Positions 49,453 to 57,819 of a stretch of 64,000 nt of DNA are shown here, in pieces. Source of the DNA: Streptomyces sp. TRM68416 (lineage in GTDB: Bacteria > Actinomycetota > Actinomycetes > Streptomycetales > Streptomycetaceae). The notes beneath the pieces were generated by a model that was not told the origin of the DNA, did not search any database, and was given only the letters and a program-made list of their open reading frames with translations. The stretch spans positions 1 to 64,000 of the forward strand of contig NZ_JACVWU010000008.1 in NCBI RefSeq assembly GCF_014596915.1, read 5' to 3'. The stretch's first letter is position 1; each line of letters begins with the position of its first letter. A program made the position numbers and the translations under genes.

Positions 49453-51054
49453 GTGAGCTCGTACCCCAGTCAAAAGCCAGTGGTACTCATCGCTGAAGAG
49501 CTGTCGCCCGCGACCGTGGACGCGCTTGGCCCGGACTTCGAGATCCGGCACTGCAACGGAGCCGACCGCGCCGAACTGCTCCCCGCCATCGCCGACGTGG
49601 ACGCGATCCTGATCCGCTCCGCGACCAAGGTCGACGCCGAGGCCATCGCCGCCGCGAACAAGCTGAAGGTCGTCGCGCGAGCCGGCGTCGGCCTGGACAA
49701 CGTCGACGTCTCCGCCGCCACCAAGGCCGGCGTGATGGTCGTCAACGCGCCCACCTCCAACATCGTCACCGCCGCCGAGCTGGCCTGCGGTCTCCTCGTC
49801 GCCACCGCCCGCCACATCCCGCAGGCCAACGCCGCGCTGAAGAACGGCGAGTGGAAGCGCAGCAAGTACACGGGTGTCGAGCTGGCCGAGAAGACCCTCG
49901 GTGTCGTCGGCCTGGGCCGCATCGGCGCGCTGGTCGCCCAGCGCATGTCCGGCTTCGGCATGAAGGTCGTCGCCTACGACCCCTACATCCAGCCCGCGCG
50001 GGCCGCGCAGATGGGCGTCAAGGTCCTCTCGCTGGACGAGCTGCTGGAGGTCTCCGACTTCATCACCGTCCACCTGCCCAAGACCCCCGAGACGGTCGGC
50101 CTCATCGGCGACGAGGCGCTGCGCAAGGTCAAGCCGAGCGTCCGCATCGTCAACGCCGCGCGCGGTGGCATCGTCGACGAGGAGGCGCTGTACTCCGCCC
50201 TCAAGGAGGGCCGGGTCGCCGGCGCCGGTCTCGACGTGTACGCCAAGGAGCCCTGCACGGACTCCCCGCTGTTCGAGTTCGACCAGGTGGTCTGCACCCC
50301 GCACCTCGGTGCCTCCACCGACGAGGCGCAGGAGAAGGCGGGTATCGCCGTCGCCCGCTCGGTGCGCCTCGCGCTCGCCGGCGAGCTGGTCCCGGACGCG
50401 GTGAACGTCCAGGGCGGGGTCATCGCCGAGGACGTCAAGCCGGGCCTGCCGCTCGCCGAACGCCTCGGCCGCATCTTCACCGCCCTCGCCGGTGAGGTCG
50501 CGGTCCGCCTGGACGTCGAGGTCTACGGCGAGATCACCCAGCACGACGTGAAGGTGCTCGAACTCTCCGCGCTCAAGGGCGTCTTCGAGGACGTCGTCGA
50601 CGAGACGGTCTCCTACGTCAACGCCCCGCTGTTCGCCCAGGAGCGCGGCGTCGAGGTGCGGCTGACCACCAGCTCGGAGTCGGCCGACCACCGCAACGTG
50701 GTCACCGTGCGCGGCACGCTCGCCGGCGGCGAGGAGGTCGCGGTCTCCGGCACGCTGGCCGGCCCCAAGCACCTGCAGAAGATCGTCGCGGTCGGCGACT
50801 ACGACGTCGACCTCGCGCTCGCCGACCACATGCTGGTCCTGCGCTACGAGGACCGCCCGGGTGTCGTCGGCACCGTCGGCCGTGTCCTCGGCGAGGCCGG
50901 TATCAACATCGCCGGTATGCAGGTCGCCCGCGCGGCCGCCGGCGGCGAGGCGCTGGCCGTCCTCACGGTGGACGACGCGGTGCCCTCCGGGGTGATGGCC
51001 GAGGTCGCCGCGGAGATCGGGGCGACGTCCGCCCGCGCGGTGAACCTGGTCTGA
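49453..51054 (+). CDS. serA: D-3-phosphoglycerate dehydrogenase
   Basis: 533 aa, GTG at 49453; a GTG four codons earlier is possible. First enzyme of serine synthesis. NAD motif GLGRIG, catalytic R (VNAARGGIVDE), E (DVYAKEP) and H (TPHLGAST) are intact. The long form with an intervening domain (VAVRLDVEVYGEITQHD) and C-terminal ACT domain (LRYEDRPGVVGTVGRVLGEAGINI) predicts serine feedback inhibition, as in other actinobacteria. Confidence 0.97.
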   Translation: MSSYPSQKPVVLIAEELSPATVDALGPDFEIRHCNGADRAELLPAIADVDAILIRSATKVDAEAIAAANKLKVVARAGVGLDNVDVSAATKAGVMVVNAPTSNIVTAAELACGLLVATARHIPQANAALKNGEWKRSKYTGVELAEKTLGVVGLGRIGALVAQRMSGFGMKVVAYDPYIQPARAAQMGVKVLSLDELLEVSDFITVHLPKTPETVGLIGDEALRKVKPSVRIVNAARGGIVDEEALYSALKEGRVAGAGLDVYAKEPCTDSPLFEFDQVVCTPHLGASTDEAQEKAGIAVARSVRLALAGELVPDAVNVQGGVIAEDVKPGLPLAERLGRIFTALAGEVAVRLDVEVYGEITQHDVKVLELSALKGVFEDVVDETVSYVNAPLFAQERGVEVRLTTSSESADHRNVVTVRGTLAGGEEVAVSGTLAGPKHLQKIVAVGDYDVDLALADHMLVLRYEDRPGVVGTVGRVLGEAGINIAGMQVARAAAGGEALAVLTVDDAVPSGVMAEVAAEIGATSARAVNLV

Positions 51055-51130
51055 GGCTGCCGTAGGCCGAGGTGACCGTGGCCGGGGCAGCCGCCCTGAC
51101 CCCACCTCGGCCCGAACGGCCCCGTGCTCG

Positions 51131-51169
51131 AACGCCGGACGCGCTGAGTCGATCAGCACGTCCGGCGTT
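51131..51169 (+). terminator. Hairpin terminator after serA
   Basis: AACGCCGGACG-C-GCTGA pairs with TCAGC-A-CGTCCGGCGTT (one C-A mismatch), ending in TTTC. The AACGCCGGACG hairpin is frequent between streptomycete genes. It closes the core region; the next genes are fragments. Confidence 0.75.
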
Positions 51170-51246
51170 TCGCCGTGCCCGGCGCGGCACGCCGTCCGCC
51201 GGGACGCGCTGGACGATCAGGGCCACGTGAGGGCGCGGCCTCGGCC

Positions 51247-51787
51247 TTATTCCTGGGCCGCCGCCCCCTCCGCCGCGGCGCGCCAGACCTCGGCGGCCAG
51301 GTCCGGGGCGCCGGCGCCCCGGATCGTGGTGGCGAGGGTCCGCAGTCGTTGCAGGGTGTCGGGGATGCCGGTGCGGGCGTCGAGCAGGCCGCGGAGGGTC
51401 TCCAGGCGGACGCGGTCGCGGTAGGAGAGCAGGGCCGCGCCCTCCTCGGCGTGGCCGCACAATTTCTCGGCGGTGGCCAGGTCGCCCTGGCGGTAGTGGA
51501 GTTGGGCGCGCAGCAAGAGGAACTCGTGGCGGTGCAAGGGGGAGCCGACCAGGTCGACGGCCGACTCCACCGCGTCGAGGTAGGCGGTGGCGTCGTCGAT
51601 GCGCGGCGGAGTGGTCTGCAGCGCCAGTGAAGCCGCCGCGAGCCGCAGCCGCAGCCACAGGGTCAGGTCCTCGTGGCTGTCGAGCGCGGCGAGGGCCTGC
51701 TGGAGCAGTTCGGCCGCCCTGTCGTACTGGCCGAGCCGGGTGCGTACGGTGGCGGCGACCCAGCAGGCCTCCGCGGCCAGGACCCCC
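51247..51787 (-). pseudogene. TPR-domain protein, 5'-truncated
   Basis: The reverse frame is open from 51798 to the stop at 51247 with helical TPR-like sequence throughout (LGQYDRAAELLQQALAALDS, LRAQLHYRQGDLATAEKLCGHAEEG, RLETLRGLLDARTG). No start lies at the 5' end, and homology-type sequence stops where the forward MFS fragment begins (about 51785). A GTG at 51568-51570 could give a 107-aa remnant. Such repeats often form the C-terminal part of DNA-binding regulators; the N terminus is gone. Confidence 0.65.
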
Positions 51788-52814
51788 GTCGTCCGGCATC
51801 AGCATCCAACTCGCCGACATCCAGGGCGACCTGGCGCTGACCGACGACCGGCTCCAGCTCGTGGCGAGCGTCTTCCTCGCCGCCTACGCCGGGTTCCTGC
51901 CCGCCGGCGGCCGATTCGCCGACCGCTGGGGCAGGTGCCGGATGTTCTGCACCGGCGTCGCCCTCTTCGGCGCGGGCTCACTGGCCGCCGCGCCGGCGCA
52001 GGAGTCGCTCCTGCTCGTCGCGGCCCGGGCGGTGCAGGGCCTGGGCGCGGCGGCCACGGCCCCGGCGGCGGTCGCACTCATCGTGACCGGGTTCCCGGCG
52101 GCCCGGCCCGCAACCGCGCGCTCGGCGTCCTCAGCGCGGTGGGCGCGGCCGGCTTCTCGCTCGGTGTGGTCCTGGGCGGCCTGCTGACCGCGGCCACCGG
52201 ATGGCGCGGGGCCTTCCTGCTGTACGTGCCGCTCAGCCTGCTCGTCCTCCTCGCGGCCCGGCACCTGCCCGCCGACGGCGACACCGCACCGGGCGGCGAC
52301 GGCGGGCCGGGCGGCGACGGCGGGCGCACCGGCTGGGCGCAGCCCGTCCTGCTGATCGCCGGGCTGGTCACCACCGTGTACGCCGTCGGCCGGGTCGGCT
52401 CCGGCCCGGTCCCGGAGGTCGCCGCGACCGCCGCGGCCCGCCTGGCGGACGGCCGCCCGCCCGCTGATCGGCCTCGGCGTCCTCACCCTGGGCCAACTGC
52501 TCTACATCGCCGCACCGTCCGGGCCGTACGTCGTCGCTCTGCTGCCCGCCGCCCTGCTGGTGGGCTCCGCTATCGCCCTCGCCTGTCCGGCGGCGGCGCT
52601 GCTCGTCGCGTCGGCCGCGTCGGCCCGCGACCAGGGCGCCGCCTCCGGACTGCTGACCACCTGTCAGCAGGCGGGTAGCGCACCGGGGGTGGCCGCCGTC
52701 ACCGCGCTGGAGAGCGCGGGGGACGGTACCGCGCTGCAGGGCTGCCTCGCCTGCGCGGCCGTGACCTGGGCGGCCTGCGCGTGGCTGCTGCGCCGGCCGG
52801 CGGCGAAGGCGTGA
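51788..52814 (+). pseudogene. MFS exporter remnant, truncated and frameshifted
   Basis: Begins mid-TM1 (SGISIQLADIQGDLAL) with no start codon, then continues with MFS motif A-like FADRWGRCRMF. Near 52097-52105 the frame must change to continue GPARNRALGVLSAVGAAGFSLG. Near 52460-52470 it must change again to read RPLIGLGVLTLGQLLY through to LLRRPAAKA. Total about 340 aa against 450-500 in intact 14-TM exporters, so internal sequence is missing as well. Non-functional. Confidence 0.8.
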
Positions 52815-52821
52815 CGCCCCC

Positions 52822-53499
52822 TCACCCCACCAGCCGCCCGTCCCGCATCTGGAGCACCCGGTCCGCGAAGTGCCGTACGACGGCCCGGTCGTGGCAGATG
52901 AACAGGTAGCCGAGGCCCAGGTCGTCCTGGAGGTCGGCGAGGAGGTTCAGGACACCGGCCCGGACCGAGGGGTCGAGCGCGGAGACCGGTTCGTCCAGGA
53001 CGAGCAGGCGCGGATCCGATGCCAGCGCGCGGGCGATGCCGACGCGCTGGCACTGGCCGCCGGAGAGTTCGTGCGGGAAGCGGTCGCCGTACGACGCGTC
53101 CAGGCCGACCCGGTCGAGGAGGTCGGCGACCCGGGCGGGGCCGTCGGAGGGCGTCCAGCGGCCGTGCACCTTCAGCGGCTCCGCGATGGCGTCGCGGATG
53201 CGGTGACGGGGGCTGAGGGAGCCGTACGGGTCCTGGAAGACGGGTTGCATCCGGGGGCGGAGCGGACGCAGTTCGCGTTCCGTCAGGGAGGTCAACTCCC
53301 TTCCCTCGAAGTGCACTTCACCGGCGTCCGGGCGGCGCAGCTGGAGCACGGCGAGGGCCGTGGAGGACTTGCCGCAGCCCGAAGGGCCGTTGAGGGCGAG
53401 GGTCTCGCCGGGGTGGAGCGCGAAGGACACGCGGTCCACCGCGGTGACCGTGCCGTGGCGGACGACCAGGTCGCGGACGTCGAGAAGGGGTGTGCTCAC
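52822..53499 (-). CDS. ABC transporter ATP-binding protein (NikE/OppF type)
   Basis: 225 aa, GTG start overlapping the upstream stop by 4 bp. Walker A GPSGCGKSS, Q-loop [10 protein letters not shown], signature LSGGQCQRVG, Walker B LLVLDEP and H-loop ICHDRA are intact. Unlike OppF proteins it lacks the C-terminal cysteine extension, matching the shorter NikE/dipeptide types. Last gene of the fused-permease importer operon; converges on the MFS remnant. Confidence 0.88.
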   Translation of the reverse strand: MSTPLLDVRDLVVRHGTVTAVDRVSFALHPGETLALNGPSGCGKSSTALAVLQLRRPDAGEVHFEGRELTSLTERELRPLRPRMQPVFQDPYGSLSPRHRIRDAIAEPLKVHGRWTPSDGPARVADLLDRVGLDASYGDRFPHELSGGQCQRVGIARALASDPRLLVLDEPVSALDPSVRAGVLNLLADLQDDLGLGYLFICHDRAVVRHFADRVLQMRDGRLVG

Positions 53500-54470
53500 A
53501 CTTTCTCCCAGTGATGGCAGGAGACCAGCCGCCCGTCGGCCTGCTGCGGTTCCGGTTCCTCGCGATGGCAGACGTCCGTGGCGAGGCGGCAGCGCGGGGC
53601 GAAGGCGCAGCCCGGCGGGAGGGCGTCCGGGGCCGGGGGAGTGCCGGGGAAGGTGGGCAGGCGGCGCCCGCGGGCGTGCTGCGGGAGCGCGGCGAGCAGG
53701 CCCGCCGTGTAGGGGGCCAGTGGCCGTTCCAACACGCGCCGGGCCGGGCCGAGTTCGGTCAGACGTCCGGCGTACATGACCAGCGCGCGGTCCGCATGCT
53801 CCTGTACGACGTCCAGATCGTGCGTGACCAGGACCAGCGCCGCCCCCACGGCCTCGCGCTGCTCGGCGAGCACGCCGAGCACCTGGTCCCGGCGTTCCTC
53901 GTCCAGGGCGGTGGTGGGTTCGTCCGCGACCAGGATCTCCGGGTCGTTGATCGTCGCCATCGCGATGACCGCGCGCTGCCGCATCCCGCCGGAGAACTCG
54001 TGCGGGTAGGCCCGGGCCTTGCGCGCGGCGTCCGGGATGCCCACGCGGTCGAGCGCGGCAACCGCCCGTGCCCGGGCCTCCTTGCGGGTGACGCGGGCCA
54101 CGGACCGTACGGCGGCGGCGAGTTGGTCGCCCACGCGGTGCACGGGTGAGAGGGCGGACAGCGCGTCCTGGGGTACGAGAGCGATCCGCCGCCCCCGCTC
54201 GCCCGAGAGGTCCGGACGCACGGTGCCGCTCACACTCACCCCGCCCGGCAGCATCCCCAGCAACGCCCGAGCCGTCAGAGACTTGCCCGCCCCCGACTCA
54301 CCGACGAGCGCGAGCACTTCACGCGCCCGGACGTCGAAGGACACCCCGCGGACGACCTCGACACCGCCGAAGGAGATCCGCAGGTCGCGCACGGAGAGCA
54401 GCACCTCGTCCGCGCCCGGTCCGCCGGCCTCGGGCTCCGCCGTGCTGGACGCCGGTTCGTCAGTCCTCAA
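53496..54470 (-). CDS. ABC transporter ATP-binding protein (NikD/DppD type)
   Basis: 324 aa. A TTG at 54468-54470 is the start; AAGGAGG six bases upstream makes this rare start convincing. Walker A GESGAGKS, signature FSGGMRQR, Walker B ILVADEP and H-loop VTHDL are intact, with a C-terminal cysteine extension (CAFAPRCRLATDVC). The first 20 residues are Pro/Glu/Gly-rich. It overlaps the permease gene by 11 bp. Confidence 0.88.
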   Translation of the reverse strand: MRTDEPASSTAEPEAGGPGADEVLLSVRDLRISFGGVEVVRGVSFDVRAREVLALVGESGAGKSLTARALLGMLPGGVSVSGTVRPDLSGERGRRIALVPQDALSALSPVHRVGDQLAAAVRSVARVTRKEARARAVAALDRVGIPDAARKARAYPHEFSGGMRQRAVIAMATINDPEILVADEPTTALDEERRDQVLGVLAEQREAVGAALVLVTHDLDVVQEHADRALVMYAGRLTELGPARRVLERPLAPYTAGLLAALPQHARGRRLPTFPGTPPAPDALPPGCAFAPRCRLATDVCHREEPEPQQADGRLVSCHHWEKV

Positions 54471-56229
54471 CGGGGGCCTCCTTCTTGAGGTGCTTCGCGG
54501 TTGTCGCGGCCCTGGCGGTACGGGATGTGCGTCGTGCCGTTCTTCCCTGGGCGTACGAAGCCCCGGACACCGCCAGGCCTGCCAGGAGGGCGAGGGCGAC
54601 CGCGGGGGCGAGGCCGGCCCAGGGGGCGCGTTCCACGTAGGCGCGGGACTCGTCGAGGAGGAGGCCCCATTCGGGGGTGGGGGGCTGGGCGCCGAGGCCG
54701 AGGAAGCCGAGGGAGGCGAGGGCGAGGGCGATGCCGGGCAGGCGCAGGAGGGCGTGGCGGGCGACGGGCGCGGCGACCGACGGCAGGACGTGCCGGGTGA
54801 GGATCCACCAGGGGGTCGCGCCGATGGCCCGCTGGGCGGTCAGGAACGCCGACGCCCGTACCTCCTGCACGAGTGCCGCCGCGTGCGCGGACAGGGCCGG
54901 CCAGGAGATCAGGGCGACCGCGAGGGCCGCGCCGCCCGTGCCGGGACCGGCCGCCGCCGCGACCAGGATGCCGACGATCACCGGGGGCAGGGCGTTGGCG
55001 ATGTCCGCGGCGCCGCCGGCGACGCCGGGCAGGAAGCCCAGCGCGAGGGCCGTCAGCAGGGAGACCAGGCAGATGACGGCGGCCGTGCCGACCGTGGTGG
55101 CGGCACCGTGGCCGAGCCGGGCCAGCACATCGCGGCCGAGGGCGTCGGTGCCGAGCGGGTGTGCCCAGGAGGGCGCGGCCAGACGGATGGTCGTGTCCAC
55201 GGTGTACGGGTCGCGCAGCAGACCCCAGCCGATCGTCACGGCGAGGACGGCGAACAGGGCCAGCGGGATCGTCGGATGGGTGCGTACCGGCCGAGCCTGG
55301 GGGAGTGTCAGGCCGGCGTCCCGCAGGGCGGGGCCGAGCAGCCGGCGCCGCGCGAACGCCGCCGTCGCGCCCGCGACCAGCCCGAGCAGCAGCAGGGCGA
55401 GCACCGAGCCCTGGAGCAGCGGCAGGTCCTGCGACCGGGCCGCGCCGAGGGCCGTGCGTCCGATGCCGGGCACCGCGAACACCAGCTCCACGGCCACCGC
55501 GCCGCCGGTCAGACCGACGGCGACCATCCCCAACTGCGGTACCAGCGGGGGCAGTACGCGCTTGAGGGCGGCCGCCGAGATCGTCGTACGGCGTACTCCC
55601 GCGCCCCGCCACAGCTCCACCCAGCGCTCGTCGAGCACGGCGGGCAGCGCGTCCGCGACCAGCCGCCCGAGCAGTCCGCCCGCGGGGACACCGAGGGCGA
55701 GGGCGGGCAGCACCAGGTACGCGGGTCCCTCCCAGCCGGACGTCGGCAGCCAGCCCAGCCACACCCCGAACACCAGCAGGACGACGGTGGCCAGCAGGAA
55801 CTCCGGTACGGCGGCCAGCATCGCGGGGAAGGCGCCGGCCGACCCGCGCCCGCGCACCAGCACCGGCGCCACCAGCGCCGCGGCCAGCAGCACCGCCACT
55901 CCGAGCGCCGAGCCCATCAGGGCCAGCGACACCTGGAGCCCGGCGGTGACGGAGGGCAGGACGTCGTACCCCGACACCCAGGAGGTGCCGAAGTCGCCGC
56001 GCAGCAGATCCGCGGCCCAATTGCCCAGCAGGGAAAGGGGGCCGGCGTCGAGACCGAGGTCCTCGCGGATGGCGGACAGGGCCTCCTCGGTCGGCTCCTG
56101 CTCCGCCGACCGGGCGCGCAGTACGGTCAGGGCCGGGTCCCGGCGGGAGAGCCAGGGCAGCAGACCGACGACGGCGACGACCGCGAGCAGGCTCAGCAGC
56201 CGGGTCAATCCGGCGGCGGTTGGCCTCAC
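54460..56229 (-). CDS. Fused Opp/Nik-type ABC permease (B and C subunits in one chain)
   Basis: 589 aa, GTG start in a 4-bp overlap. Residues 1-295 form an OppB/NikB-type permease: N-terminal TM, EAA loop WVELWRGAGVRRTT (about 203-216) and FAVPGIGRTAL (251-261). Residues 320-570 form an OppC/NikC-type permease with HPLGTDALGRDVLAR (358-372) and a second EAA loop (AQRAIGATPWWILTRHVLP). A short linker (RRRLLGPALRDAGLTLPQARP) joins them. Usually the two are separate genes. Confidence 0.9.
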   Translation of the reverse strand: MRPTAAGLTRLLSLLAVVAVVGLLPWLSRRDPALTVLRARSAEQEPTEEALSAIREDLGLDAGPLSLLGNWAADLLRGDFGTSWVSGYDVLPSVTAGLQVSLALMGSALGVAVLLAAALVAPVLVRGRGSAGAFPAMLAAVPEFLLATVVLLVFGVWLGWLPTSGWEGPAYLVLPALALGVPAGGLLGRLVADALPAVLDERWVELWRGAGVRRTTISAAALKRVLPPLVPQLGMVAVGLTGGAVAVELVFAVPGIGRTALGAARSQDLPLLQGSVLALLLLGLVAGATAAFARRRLLGPALRDAGLTLPQARPVRTHPTIPLALFAVLAVTIGWGLLRDPYTVDTTIRLAAPSWAHPLGTDALGRDVLARLGHGAATTVGTAAVICLVSLLTALALGFLPGVAGGAADIANALPPVIVGILVAAAAGPGTGGAALAVALISWPALSAHAAALVQEVRASAFLTAQRAIGATPWWILTRHVLPSVAAPVARHALLRLPGIALALASLGFLGLGAQPPTPEWGLLLDESRAYVERAPWAGLAPAVALALLAGLAVSGASYAQGRTARRTSRTARAATTAKHLKKEAPVED

Positions 56230-57713
56230 TTGACGTGGGTGTCGATGGTGACCAGTTCACGCTCGCGCGGGTCGTGCGCGGCGCCCACCACACCGGCGGC
56301 GTCGCCCTGGATCACGCGCTCGTGGAGCAGCGGGACGGCCGCGTCCTGGGCGAGCACGGCGGCCTCGGCCGCGATGATCGCCTTGCGGCGCGTGTCGCCG
56401 ACCGCCGCCTCGGAGGCCTTCTTCAGGGCCGCGTCGGCCTTCTTGTCGGAGAACTGCGAGAGGTTGAAGGTGCCGTCGCCGGCGAAGTCGCTGTAGAGGT
56501 ACGCGGCCGGGTCGCCGGAGTCGAGGACGGTGGCCCGGGAGAGGACGAACGCGTCGAACTTGCCGGCGAGGGCGTCGGATTCGATGTTCGCGTACTCGCG
56601 GACGTCCAGCTTCACCTTGAACCCGGCCTTCTGCAGCTGCTGTTGCAGCGTGGCCGCGACCTCGGGCATCTCGCCCCGGTCGGTGTACGTGCCGATGGTG
56701 ATCGTCTCGCCGTCCGGCTTGCCCGCCTCGGCGCGCTTGACGGGCGAGCGCAGTGCGGAGGCCCACGGCAGCGCGGGCCCCAGCAGCCCCTCGGCGACGT
56801 CGGCGCGGCCCTCGTACACGCCGTCGACGAGCGCCTTCGCGTCGATGGCCGCGCGGGCGGCGGAGCGCAGGGAGGCGTCCTTGAAGGGGCCCTTGGCGGT
56901 GTTGAGGTAGAGGGTGTTGGTGCGCGGCATCGGCACCTCGGTGATCAGGTCCTGGTCGAGGACGGCGGCCTGCGAGACCGGGATCGCCTCGACGATGTCG
57001 GCCTCGCCGCTGCGCAGGGCGGCGGCGCGTGCGGTGCCGTCGGGGACGAACTTCGCGTCGATGCCGGGGGCCTTGGCCTTGCCGCCCCAGTAGTCGTCGT
57101 AGCGGTCGAGGGTGGCGGAGGCGGTGCCGTTGACCTTGGTCAGCTCGAAGGGGCCGGTGCCGGCGCCGACCGGGTTGACCGTCTTCCCCTGGTACGCCTT
57201 GGCGGCCAGGATCGACAGCTGCGGCGAGCTGAGGCGCTGCGGGACCAGCGGGTCGACGGTGGCGGTGGTGACGGTGACGCGGGCGTCGCCGTCGGCCTTG
57301 GCGGTCAGCTCCACGCCGTCGAGGATGCGGGGCTTGGGGGAGGCGGTGGCGGCGGTGGTGAGCGACCGTACGACGGCCTCGGGGGTGAGGTCCGTGCCGT
57401 CGTGGAAGGTGACGCCGTCGCGGATGGTGAAGGTCCAGCTCTTGCCGGACTGCTTCCATTCGGTCGCGAGCGCGGGCTGGGCGTCCCCTTCCTCGTCCAG
57501 CTTCACCAGCGTCTCGGCGGTGGACCAGCGCGACAGCTTGAACGCGTCGTCGGAGAGCGGGGAGAGGCCGGACCTCGGGGGCAGCATCATCGCGACGCGT
57601 ATGCGCTGCCCGTCGCCGTCCTCGGCGGTCTCGGTCGTGGCGAAGCAGCCGGTGAGCAGAGCGGATGCCGCGGCGGCCGCGGTGAGGGAGAGGAAGCGGG
57701 TGGGGACGCGCAC
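56226..57713 (-). CDS. Substrate-binding lipoprotein (SBP_bac_5, nickel/peptide type)
   Basis: 495 aa, GTG at 57711-57713 with CGGAG upstream. Lipobox LLTGC with lipidated C23. Family 5 binding protein (WTFTIRDGVTFHDGTDLTPEAVV, GTGPFELTKVNGTASATLDRYDDYWGG, LYLNTAKGPFKDASLR). This family takes peptides, nickel or metal-chelator complexes. First gene of a four-gene operon (binding protein, fused permease, two ATPases), all overlapping. A Zur-like palindrome lies 58 bp upstream. Confidence 0.9.
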   Translation of the reverse strand: MRVPTRFLSLTAAAAASALLTGCFATTETAEDGDGQRIRVAMMLPPRSGLSPLSDDAFKLSRWSTAETLVKLDEEGDAQPALATEWKQSGKSWTFTIRDGVTFHDGTDLTPEAVVRSLTTAATASPKPRILDGVELTAKADGDARVTVTTATVDPLVPQRLSSPQLSILAAKAYQGKTVNPVGAGTGPFELTKVNGTASATLDRYDDYWGGKAKAPGIDAKFVPDGTARAAALRSGEADIVEAIPVSQAAVLDQDLITEVPMPRTNTLYLNTAKGPFKDASLRSAARAAIDAKALVDGVYEGRADVAEGLLGPALPWASALRSPVKRAEAGKPDGETITIGTYTDRGEMPEVAATLQQQLQKAGFKVKLDVREYANIESDALAGKFDAFVLSRATVLDSGDPAAYLYSDFAGDGTFNLSQFSDKKADAALKKASEAAVGDTRRKAIIAAEAAVLAQDAAVPLLHERVIQGDAAGVVGAAHDPRERELVTIDTHVK

Positions 57714-57770
57714 GGGACACTCCGAGTAATGGCCAGGTCAAAGGTTAAGCGTGAAACGACCGTAGCACGA

Positions 57771-57785
57771 TGACAATCGTTTTCA
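57771..57785 (-). promoter_or_regulatory. Zur/Fur-type 7-1-7 box in the importer promoter
   Basis: TGACAAT-C-GTTTTCA matches the Fur-superfamily layout TGAnAAT-n-ATTnTCA; on the transcribed strand it reads TGAAAACGATTGTCA, close to the actinobacterial Zur consensus as I recall it (TGAAAATGATTTTCA). On the reverse strand a TTGAAA -35-like element overlaps it, with TACGGT 16 bases downstream as possible -10. This suggests repression by zinc-loaded Zur. Confidence 0.7.
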
Positions 57786-57819
57786 ATACTCGGTTCGTGC
57801 CCCGCGGCGCCCCCCGCCG

